From NCBI RefSeq assembly GCF_037975245.1, contig NC_092561.1, forward strand, positions 21,402,826-21,466,825: a DNA stretch of 64,000 nucleotides. The letters run 5' to 3'. Within the stretch, counting starts at the first letter, position 1, and the number at the start of each line of letters is the position of its first letter. Made by a program: the position numbers and the translations under genes. Under the pieces are notes generated by a model. It ran no database searches and was not told where the DNA came from. It saw only the letters and a list, made by a program, of their open reading frames with translations. This DNA comes from Apostichopus japonicus (lineage: Eukaryota; Echinodermata; Holothuroidea; Aspidochirotida; Stichopodidae). Below, in pieces: positions 22,675 through 34,600 of the stretch.

Positions 22675-25597
22675 CTTTCTGGTGATTTCTGACCGTGGCC
22701 CTCTAAAATTAGGTAAGGCTCAGTACAGTAGTAACTTTACTACTTTGTAGTGTTATTTTGTGTTATATGGAACGCGGAAAGCAGACGCAATTCCTGTCAT
22801 AATATGTACATGGCTACACATATAGGGTGAGTCGGATTCGTGCTGCTATAAATGACATTTGCGTTGGCCAAGAAAAATAAAACGAGTAAAATGCATACCA
22901 TTCTGTCTAAGTATATATGTTACACTTCCACATACAATATAATTCTTTGTTGAACATCACAAATGATGCCGGGAGACTGGCTACCAAAGAATGGTTAATA
23001 AAGTATGTGGTGTTGCATATGGCCGGCCAAGAGATAGTTATTAAATTCAACGAGAGTTGATTAAATTTAAGAACTTTCAAGCGGAGTTGACTATGCCAAA
23101 AGTGATGATTAACGAAACTATATATATGTATAGATTATGCAATGTGCTTTATCGATCTTACAATATATAATTGTAACTGCGACCTCTGTAAACGTATGGC
23201 ACCATTCTGTTACATGTACAGAATACGATTGCGCACTATTAAATATCGTTGCATGATATGGTAAATGAAATCGGCGACCTAACAATTAACCTGGATGGAT
23301 CATCATCAGGACGAGTTTTTACTCATGTTCCCGACAAAGTGGGAGAATTTTCTAGACAAACGGGGTCATGATTTACCGAACAACCGCGATGTACACCCAC
23401 GACAACCGTCGCTCTGCAAGTGCGTGAGAGGTGGGGAAGGGGTGGAGGTATTTTGTAACTGAATGAAAAAACGCGATGTGTCAAAAAAGTGGCACGTTTT
23501 AGGTTTTCCTTCAGAAGAATGTTCCTTATCATAACATGTAAATAGTACGTTCGGCCATCGGAATTTCCTTTTTTATCTCGAAATTAAAATATAGACATTT
23601 CTTTTTACTTAGTTTAATATTTTGATGATTCTCTCCATACAATAAATTTATTGTATGTAGAAATTTGTATGTAGGCCTTTGTTTCCTCAACTTATTTACA
23701 CTACTTCAAGTCAAACTATTGTCTCCACATCCCGGCTACTTGCTGTTTCTCCCAAAATCTCCACTTCCTTTGCTGGGAATGTCGACCAGTTTGTCAGAAA
23801 CTAGTCTATACTTTCTAAATTGTTTTGCTTTTGCGGGTGATAGTGGATAAAACAATTAAAACAATGTTTTAGACATTTCTAAGAATTTGTTGCAACGTGT
23901 CTTATTCCAAATATCAAATTTCTGAACAGAGGGTGGAACAGGTCTACAGAAACACAGCTGGTGAAAGTAGTAAAAATGAACAAACATAATATAAAAAATA
24001 AAATAAAAAATACCGCAAAAAATAATAAAGTGGCATTTATATTTTAATTCCATGAACACAGTAATGTAACATAAAACAAAAGAAATAAAGGCACTGAAAA
24101 GGCTTTTTTAGTTTTAACTGTGGGAAGCTCTCATTTCCTGAATGGCTTTAGATCTAATTTGATCAACAACACATTACTATTTGAAGGACCTTAATAGGAG
24201 GGTATGGACAGTGCCAAATTATCCATAGTGGGCAACTTTGCCTAAATTTGGGGCCTCCCATGTTTGTATATGGGCTCCCTCAAGGAGTCATGCCTAAACA
24301 AGTTAGTTATCAATAGTAAGCTTCTGTAGTAAGCATTGGTTAAGTATATAATTTAACATGCAGGTGGATTGTACGACTTAATTACAACTGTCTGCTATAG
24401 AATATATCTATATGTAGGCCAGCTCAGAGGCCTATGGGTTGTGGAGAGAAATATATAGTTGCCAGGCCTCATCCGTATAGTATATAGTATGATAAGTAAG
24501 AACAGAGAAGTGTATGAAAATAAGAATAAGGAATATTAATCCATGTAAGGGCATTTCAGTTAACATAACAAAATAGTATAGATAAAGTGCAAAATTCTTT
24601 GAATTAATTTCAAAATCGATGATATACTTAAGATAAACGTTCAAACACAGTACTTTGCTAGATTGTTGTACAATTAACTCATAAGCACTGAATAAGTTTA
24701 AAAAATCATTTAAAATGGTGAAGTCCTTTAGCCTACTGTTGGAATGCCATCGGTTTCAAATGTAACAAGAAATGTCTTTATGTAACTAAAGGAAAACTAT
24801 CAGCACTAGTCGCAATGTAACATCACGGATACGATATTAATTTCAATATATCATGCTTCGTGGTTCAGATATAACACTAGAATGTTATAGCTCCATTCTT
24901 ATTAAATTTTATGAAAATTTCATCATATATAGGCTATTAAATCTGCATGTATTTTTTTCTTAACAGCAACTCAAAACTAATGTGACAATTAATAATCTTC
25001 TGATGAACAAAGAATTTGACCAATCAAAGAAAAATGAAACCATTTATGTCGGTATCCATCTAAGTCTCCCCTAAAATCACTTTTTTTTGTCCGGGTACAA
25101 ACCAAGGGAAGGCTTACCAGCTTGAACTCGTACTGCATGGTGTTAACATAATTTGAAGCTATGCCAGTCAAGTGGAAACCATGGTTCTAGTAAATGTTAC
25201 ATCACACTCTGATGCGTACTGTATGGTGTTAACATAATTTGAAGCTATGCCAGTCAAGTGGAAACCATGGTTCTAGTAAATGTCACATCACACTCTGATG
25301 GAGAAGTACAATTTTGCAATCTGTTTGTTATTTGTCCTTCCGACATTGTCCTTTGTCCGATGAATATTAAATCATGAATTTTCAAGTTATCTAACATGAT
25401 CCTTTGCATAGCCTAGAAACCACAAAGCATTTAAAACCAAATAATATCTTTATAGATATTTAAGGTCACAAAACTATGTTAAAAAATTAATTATTTTATC
25501 TTCATTAAGTAGATAATTAATTAACAATACATTATGGACAAATTGATTCATTATTGGCCTTCATAGTACTGATCATGACTACAATGTCCAGTTCCTT
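22675..25597. other. Intergenic between NDUFB2 and the aldo-keto reductase
   Basis: No supported gene. The NDUFB2 5' UTR and promoter should lie at the left edge. TAGGCTAGGC-like words around 22480-22510 are part of the general base composition. The flank also holds the 86-bp duplication at 25130-25301. Confidence 0.5.
25130..25301. repeat. 86-bp tandem duplication
   Basis: Two adjacent copies start GTACTGCATGGTGTTAAC and GTACTGTATGGTGTTAAC and differ at very few positions, so the duplication is recent. Confidence 0.9.
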
Positions 25598-25699
25598 TCA
25601 CTGGGTCCAGTCTTTGCGATGGCGCGTTGCGTTCACTCTGTCTATCATGGCGGCCACTTGCAAAGGTTCGACAGCGCTGGCATTGTCCAGAGTGGACAT
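25598..25699 (-). CDS. Aldo-keto reductase, exon with stop codon
   Basis: The minus-strand acceptor is CCTGCCGACAG. The 102-nt phase-0 exon codes [33 protein letters not shown] and TGA. It continues ...ELSTEQ from the preceding exon to give the usual EQM..LD.AS helix near the AKR C-terminus. Confidence 0.88.
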   Translation of the reverse strand: MSTLDNASAVEPLQVAAMIDRVNATRHRKDWTQ

Positions 25700-28600
25700 C
25701 TGTCGGCAGGAAAGTAAAAATAAAAAATTGTAGATTCTCTGAAATATACCAGGTAATTTCAAGAAAGATAGGAGATATGAGCTACAATGGCATTGAGTGT
25801 AAGCATGGACAGCTCAACTACTTTGTTTTAAACTAGCAGTAAAGAATTAATTTTCAATAATTTTAATATGAGATTTGGGCTTTTCTTCATTCCCTAGGTA
25901 GGATTCCTGATATAATCTTGAGAACTGCTGTGGTATTTGATTATTTGCTGGTCTAAACCCATGTTATTCAAACTTTTCTTCTTTGGTGACACCAACTTTT
26001 CCTTTTAACCTTGGCGACCCTCCAGCAGTGGATGTTGCGGCGGGTGGAAGGGCTATATGTGGGGGGGGGGGGTTGGGGAGGAGGTACTCTCTTCCCTCTT
26101 GAGAAATGTCAATATCATCAAGGATTGCAAAATGGTGTTTTATTTTGCCATATTTAAAGTAAATTTTGTACCGGAATTATCCAGGCTGTAAACACTACGG
26201 GCAACAACTTCCCAGCTTTATAATAATAATAATATTTGCTTTTTATATAGCGCTTCATATCAGCGATAGGTCTCAAAGTGGTTACAAACGTTATATTACC
26301 CCTGGTCAATGATAACCTGTCCCAGAGACAATCCCTCCAGTTGGCAGCAGTTATATACTGCGCACAATGACAAGTTACCTCACAGGTACCCATTTAACCC
26401 CTGGGTGGAGAGAGGCAAGTGAGATAAAGCATCTTGCCCAAGGACAAAACGTAATTAACTAGGCAGGAATCGAACCAGCAATCCTTGGATCACGAGTGCT
26501 ACGCCTTAGCCAATTGGCCACCACGCTCTATAGTTACTGTACAGAAACCATTAATATTTTGTACCTGTTCTGTGGAGAGTTCCCAGCCAGCTCCAGCGCC
26601 CATGTTGTCCTCTAACTGCTGTACAGTCTTACAACCAATGATGACAGAGCTGACAGCCTCCTTCTGGAGTAACCAACGGAGAGCTACCTGAGCAACAGAT
26701 TTACCTGATGGAAAATCAATCACGAGGGTGGGTTAAACTGTATACCTTTATTAACTATGCAGATCAATCAATCAATCAATCAATCAATCAGAAAACATTT
26801 ATATAGCGCCAAAATCAACAAAAATTGTTCAAAGGCGCTAATGACAGTTACATTAAAAAGATAACAATTGAGCAGTTTCTTGAAAATATGAACAGTCTGA
26901 GGATCCTTGATGTGTGCGAGTGAGCGATCTGGCAAATGACACAGCATGGGTTCTGGGCACGATAAACTGAGGAGAAGATGTATATGATCTAAGCTGTCTG
27001 CGTGGTGGTTGCAGCTGTAGCAGGTCAGAGATGTAAGCTGGCGACTGTTTATGGTGAGCTTTGTACACAAGAAGAAGAACTTTAAATTTGATACGTTGTT
27101 GTTTGGGGAGCCAGTGAAGAGCAATGAGTTCCAATGTTATAGAGTCATACTTCTTACGCTTGACAATGACGCGAGCAGAGGTGCGTTGGACATTCTGAAG
27201 TTTGGTGATGAGAGATTAGATGATTAAATATGCAGGGAATAACATATCCAGTATCTCATTCTCATCTTAAAAGGAGATACAAATTGGTCAGAATGCTAGA
27301 TACAAGTATAAAGTATACAAGTATAAAGATCTATAGCTGGGTCTTTGTTTACAGAGAACCCATAGTATTTTATACGAGACAAGGGTCAGAACCTACAACA
27401 CTGCTGTGCATTGTTTGAACACTGAACTATTCCCTGACATGTATGCACTACTAACAGGGAGAGCCCTTTCTAAGAGATGCAAAGTTTCTCTCAATCAGTC
27501 TTGACTCTTCCCCCAGTCTCACTCTTCCCCAACCACTCATCTCAACCACCCTACTGCTTGCACTCAGCAGAAATGCAATGATATATACAGATTTACCTAG
27601 GAGAAATTAACCACATGCAAGGAGGTAAAATGTAATCTTCATAAAATATGCATATGATGTCGATCATAAACATGTATGAACTTCTACTAGGGAGGGTACT
27701 TTCTAAGTGGTCTAGCCTCAACTCCATCTCTCCCCTCCTCCACCCCCTCCTCCACCCCCTTCCTCAAAAACCGTCGCACCTCTTGCACTAACCCAGAATG
27801 TAACAGTACTGCACACATAAAGCTATAAAAGTTCAAATGTTCTGTAGTAAGTATCAATTCCTTTACTACGATAGAAAGATACAAGTAAGAAGCTAACTAC
27901 AGTCAGATAGTTTACATAAACACTGATAAGAGACAGGGTGGGAGTAGGGGTGGGGGTAGGAGACAGGGTGGGACTAGGGGTAGGAGACAGGGTGGGAGTA
28001 GGGGTGGGAGTAGGAGAGATGTAGGGGTGGGGTTAGGAGGGATGTGGGAGTAGAGATGGGGTGAAGTGCTGGGAGTAAGGATGGGGTGGGAGTAGGGATA
28101 CAGAAAGATTAGGGGTGGGGTGGGAGTAAGGGTGAGGTGAGGTGGTGTTGGAGCAGGGATACACCATGGGTGGGAGTAGGGATACAGTAGGGGTAGGGGT
28201 GGGAGTAAGGGATACAGTAAGGGTAGGGGTGGGGTGAGACTAGGGGTGGGAGTAGGGATACAGAATGATTAGGGGTGGGGTGGAAGTAAGGGTGAGGTGG
28301 GGTTGGAGCAGGGATACACTATGGGTGGGAGTAGGGATACAGTAGGGATAAGGGTGGGATGTGAGTAGGGGAGGAGTGGGATTAGGGATACAGTAATAGT
28401 TGGGGTGGGGTAGGGTGGGAGTAGACTGGGGTCGAAGTGGGAGCAGGAGTCGAGGATGAACTTTGCATGACCCACTAGAAGACCCTCTGCTCAAATATGT
28501 ATGCTAACATCACGACACTGCATGAGCTACACTGACATTTCAAATCAGATTTACTAACCGTTTGCTTTTCCAATCTCGGTCATCTTATCCAGCAGGTCCC

Positions 28601-31600
28601 AAATACTGCCCTCATTTGCATATGGTGTAAACTTTGGACAGCTCTGTAACCTAACCTTATCCCCCATCGCCTCAGACCAAGCCACACGGCTGCCTTCAGG
28701 GGCTGCTTTGTCTCCTTTCTTGATCTTTCCACTCAGCCATCCTCTGTAACAAAGAGAAACATTTATGACATTTAGAGACAAATTTGCAATCACAACTTCC
28801 AATTTATTAACATTTCAGTACCTTTCTCATCAAGTTTAAAATAGTTTTATCCTCTACTCATCGGTGCATACAACTATTAAACGGCATTATCTCAATGATA
28901 GCACTGCCACATTATATAATACTGTGTAAGTACTGATGTGTATTAACCACAGGGATGTGCTCATGAATGTTTGAGTGCTGGGCAGATTGTGCAGTAGTGT
29001 GATCCACACCCTGGGAGAGGGATCTCGTTGGTGGGGTACCCCCTCCCCCACGGACAAATTTTGCACATGAAGTATGCTTAGGTGGTGCTATTTTACCTAT
29101 TCTGTGCCATGTATTCTCCGAGATTTTGGTCATGGTAAAATTTGTTAAATTATCATCAAAAAAGTGCCGGGCGGAAATGTTTAAAATACTGTTTGTGCTG
29201 GGCGGCATTCAGAACTGCTGGGCGCAGCCGCCCAGTGTGAGCACATCCCTGTAAACATATATCTGGTTGTTAGAATGTTTATCATATTGGCTTCTATCGC
29301 TTAAAAATATTTCAATAATTAACAAATCTATGATAACAAACTGTTTACTTCATGTACCAAAAGTACAAGCATCATGGATACGACATGTCTTTTTGTCAAG
29401 TTTGTGAATTTTCAGGAGGTATATAGCCCATGCATTGAAAATACCAGAAGAGAACTTTAGTACTCTAAAACCCAAAATTTAGTCATCTGGTTAGATCAGA
29501 TGACCAATGAAAGTCATCAACCCTACATGTTGTCAGGCGCGTAGCGAGGAATTTGCCAAGGGAGGGGCAAATCTGTAGGCAAACTATCAGAGGCGTATAT
29601 ACAGCATTGCAAACTATCTAAGCATAGCGCCACCATCGGTTGGCGCTTAGCGTACGAGAAAATTTTGGCTGAAAATGCCTCCCAGATCGCTGGAAATGGC
29701 ACTTTCCAGGTCTTGTAAGTTGCAGCTTAGCATTTTCTCTTTTGAAATTACTAGCGATATCATAAAACTATACAAAAAAAAAAAAAAATATGCTCAAGGG
29801 GTTGGGGGGAGCGGCTGCCCCCTTGGCCCCCCCCCTTGGCTACGCGCCTGCATGTTGTTCCACATGAAGACCTTTGAAGAATTATCACTATCGTTGTTGT
29901 GCACAGCAATTAGCACTCATGAGGACAATAAATCTAGCCCTAACTCTAAATATATACGTCACACTACTTGATCCTAAGGTCACATATTCATAAAAACTGT
30001 TGGGCTGGGTCTAATTTAATTATATTTGCTTTAAGAGTTGGCAGACATTCTGAAGATAGTTATTCTATTGGTGTTACATTTAAATCACCCAAATTTCTCC
30101 GTTCTGCTCGCTAGATGTGTGGAGGGAAATGCTGAACTAATTACAAACCTACGCTACTGATTCGATGCAAAAGTTCAAGTTGCAGAATCAACGTTTTATG
30201 GATACATGACCCCAATAAAGTAATAAAATAATAAACATAAAAGAGGAACGATTTAACTATACAATGTACCGACAATATAAACTATTAACAAACAGCAAAC
30301 CGATGCATTTATATGTGCACAATTCCTGCTCTGGAGGTATCAACTACAGATTAGTTAAGCAATGCTTTTATTTAGTACAAATGTTTTGACAAATACTCAA
30401 ATGCCCAGATGAGGTTTTGAGGTTATATAGTTAGGCCATTAAGGAAATGTGATATCATTTTGATGCATTATTTTAATTAAAAGTGACACCTTAGTAGCTG
30501 ACAATTACTTAGCAAAAACATATCCTATACCCTTTCAATGGACTCCACGGTAACAAACCAAGTCCTTCAATTTTACAGACATCGGTAAATTCGGTTTCTG
30601 GATCCCTGACAAGTAGGCTGTACTGAGTCTAAAAGTAAAAAAAAAGGATGTAAAACAAAAAGAAAAACTTACACAAAAAGAAGTAGTCTTGAAAAAAGGG
30701 ATCTTCAAACCTTGTTAATAGTTGACAGTTTAGTAAATCAGTTCATCAAAGGGGAAGGGAGGAGGGAGGGGGAGGGAGAGAGGAGAGGGAGGAGGGGGAG
30801 TGGGCTTGACAAGCTAAGCTGAGACCCTGTAATACTTTCAAAGTGGTAGTCATCTGAAATACTTTCAAAGTGGTAGTCCTCTGAAATATTGAATGTGAAT
30901 GCTGTAGCTACTACAAAAGATTTGAGGTACAGTATGATAAGGTAAATGTCTAACTTTCAAACACATCCTAGTAGGCTCCTGTTTCAGATTAAATCTCCTC
31001 TACAACTGTTAAAGCTGAAGAGGAAATTGGAAACTAAATATATAGCAGTTTCCTATTGGTCCCCTTTCTCTAAGTAACATACTGTACATGTTAATGTTGT
31101 GATATACCACGATGTCCATGCTTTATAAACACATTCAGAGAATGCAACAAACCTGAAGTGTGATCCACTTATTGAGACCGTGGAATTTATTGTAATCGAT
31201 GATCTTTTGGAACTGCCAACTGCTGACGTTACTCCCTCCGATGTATCTGACCTTCCCGGCTCGGACAAGGTCATCCAAAGTGCGTAGTGTCTCTTCTAAG
31301 GGGGTTCCCCAATCCCAGCAATGGATCTGCAAAAATTATCATAGATACCCTTTCTGCTGGCACAGTTCTACATCTTTATGTTATTTTTCTTCTATATTTT
31401 AAAAGTTTTATTACAGGAGTCTTAAATACTATTTTTTAAGTCTGATAAGAAGCAAAGAAAGAATGTTAGTAACAAGCAAATTGATATGATGAAACGTTTA
31501 ATATCTTTTCAAAGTCATTCTTAGCTCCCACTGATTGATGAAGACCTATATATGCAAAATAATAGAAGTACCATAGTACATGTTACATGATACAGCATGG

Positions 31601-34600
31601 AAGAGTCCATCAATTTAGCACAGGACATTTGTAAAACAGGGGTGCTTGGGAAGTCAGGCATAATTAACCAGGATGTATTAATCAATTAAGATGGTCGAGG
31701 AGTAGAAACATATGGCTAATCATCCTGTAAATTCCTATTACGAGTAGTGATGGAGTAATTTCAAGCATTAGAAAGGCTCCCAGCTTCAGAAATAGCATTT
31801 TATTTCCTTTCATTTCTTTTATTTACTTGTTTTTCTCACAACATTCAGGTGATAATAATAAGCACATATAAAGTAAAAAATAGAGTTGTGAAAGGAAGTG
31901 CTCAAAGAAACATTCATGGCTTAACGAGTTTAGCTATGAAAATATACATAAATATATGTCTCTAAACAAGACACAAACAAAAACGAAGAGAAATAAAAGA
32001 AAAACCATGACCCTGTCCCTGACCCCACATTAAGTTGTCTAGTATGTGCTTTTATCATTGGGAGATATTAACCAACAGCACTGAAACAACTTGCTCAAGA
32101 TTGTGAGTAGTAAAGCAAGGTAGAGCAGCGACATACCTGGAAAAGGTCAATGTAGTCTGTTTTCAGCCGTTTTAAGCTTTCCTCGACACTCCACATGATG
32201 GATTTTCTGCTGAGGCCTCCTGAGTTTGGATTGTCATCCTCCATTTGCATTCTGACCTTCGATGCGAGGACAATCTTATGCCTCTCTTGTCTTCAATTAA
32301 ATGCAACGGTAAAAAAACCAACATCATTAAAGGGTATGAAGACTCGCACAAAAAGAAACGTCTAATGCCTGTAATTTGACATAGTTTCGAATGAGGTGTA
32401 ACAGAAGTGTTAAACACCACACTCTATCCCAGAAAATGCACACACAGCTTGCTACCGTCGGTAATTAGACACTAGTGTACAGTCAGTACATACAGCTGCG
32501 GTCAATACCCACAGCACAGTATACAAACCATACAGCAATGGACATCTCAGGTCCAGCTAAAGATAAGGTATCATGTTTCATTAGTGTCTGCATTTTGTAG
32601 GGACACAAACAGAAAGTCAACTTTTTCAGATGGCCACACGCCGTTTGGGGCGAGTCTTCAACGCCTTTAAATCTTTTAACAGGAACATTGCCACATTACA
32701 AATACTAATATAAGATCTCTTTTCGAAAGAAGAAAACAAAATTTATTCATAATTTTCATGTCACACATTAGTTTTTGATTACCTATCTTTGCAGTGTCTT
32801 AAATGTGAAATTACTGACATCAATAAATTGGCAGCAATACTAGAGAATTTGATATTCAGTTTTATTCTTTAATTACTCTAATCACTCTTGATTTACGATG
32901 TCAACATGAGTAACTTTTGTTCTGGACTTCTGGAGCTTATCTACTTATTTGTTGCATAATTTAATTTACGTTTCATATTATATAATGACAGCTGGGGGTG
33001 GGGGAGGGGCAGGATGGGGGCTGAGTTTTCATCAGTGTCCTTGAATTTTCTACATCATGCACATTTAACAAGTCTCATAACTCAGACTCAGAGTAGAGTC
33101 CAATACTTTAAGTTTCCTGACTTGTATCAAGTCATGGATTTTCCATTTGTCGAGAAACTGGACAAACTCTTTTGAGCCAAATGATTGTATGTGTCAGACA
33201 ACTTTATTATTCAATTGATTAAATCAAATTGATGATTATATTATTTATTACAGCAGCCATCTGCAAACATTTGAAGGCCACCCTGGAACTTTCATGAGGA
33301 GAGAGCAATGACTGCCCAGACCCCCCCCCCACACCCTTGCTCCCTTCCAACAACTTAGCATCAACTTGGATAGTTATGGATTTGGGATGTTACATAAAGA
33401 ACTTAATTGCCATTAGCAAGCTCCTAAAATTAGTTAGTTTTTAATATTTGCAAAAATCTTGTGACTCACCAATAGAATTTACGACCTAAAGTTTGCAGAA
33501 TGCTGGACAAGAGAACATTGCTATATACAGTATGACACAATTAGAAGTAAAATGGTTCCAAGGTTACCTTGACAACCAGTTGCCCACAATAGTCTCTGAT
33601 GCTCCCCTTCCATAAATATTTGCAGTATCGATGAAGTTTCCTCCAAGTTCCACAAAACGATCCAAGATTTTGTGAGAGGCTGCTTCATCACAATTTCCAG
33701 GAAGACCAGTCTTTGTAAATCAATAAAACAGTATTCAAAGTCATGAAAAATGTCTTGAAATGTAAAAAAGTCTGAATGACAAGCAAGGGTGGCGGAACCG
33801 GGGGGGGGGGGGCATAGGGGGCACGTGCCCCCCCACTTTTCCTCAGGTTAAAATGTGCCCTTTTTCTACATAAAAATTCAGGTGTCTCAAGTTAGCAAGA
33901 GACCAGGGAACCAGAATGAACACTCGGGAAGGGCCATTTCCGGCCATCTGAGGGGTTTGTAAAACCAAAAATTTTCTTGTACGCTCCGCGCCAACCGATG
34001 GTGGCGCTCCGCTCAGATAGTCGTGCATACAACTTTGCAAATCCTGGCTACGCCCCAGACTTTTAATGAATTTCTTCACATTGGATATTACAGTGCTAGT
34101 ATGCATATTTCCCTTGAGGGGGGGGGGGGCGTTGATGGAGTGATGTGTATATGCAAATAAGATAATAAAATAAGAGTTATAAAGGGTACTAAATATAAGG
34201 CTGCATCAGTCCAATCGAATTTCTGCAAAGTGCCCTCTGATGTCGGTGCCCCCCCAGATTGAAAGTGCTTCCGCCACCCTTGATGACAAGTACAATCTTC
34301 TTAATGGGGCGAGAGGGCATTGCATAGAATATAGTTCAGTCAAATCTTCCATTCTAAAGTTCTGAACTAACAAAGGAGACCAAAAAAGTGGAGAAGTTTG
34401 GCCACAAATTTGGTTTATATACAGACTTTCTTTCAGAAGTAATTGGATTGGAACAGATGCTGTTTTTGTATTAGAATATTCCCAGATATCCTAAACATTT
34501 TTGTTCTAGGACTGACATTGGATTTTCTTCCAAAGACTTATAGTGAGTAATTGGAGTGTAACAGAATAAGCACAAGCCATCAAATGGATATTAGAGTCAA

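Noticed and set aside
25627-25836. Plus-strand open frame over the last AKR exon
   Set aside because: It is the antisense shadow of the terminal AKR exon, which has correct phase and acceptor on the minus strand.
26466-26528. tRNA gene
   Set aside because: Good A and B boxes, but no cloverleaf arms can be closed, and a SINE body and (TTA)n tail follow. It is a tRNA-derived SINE.
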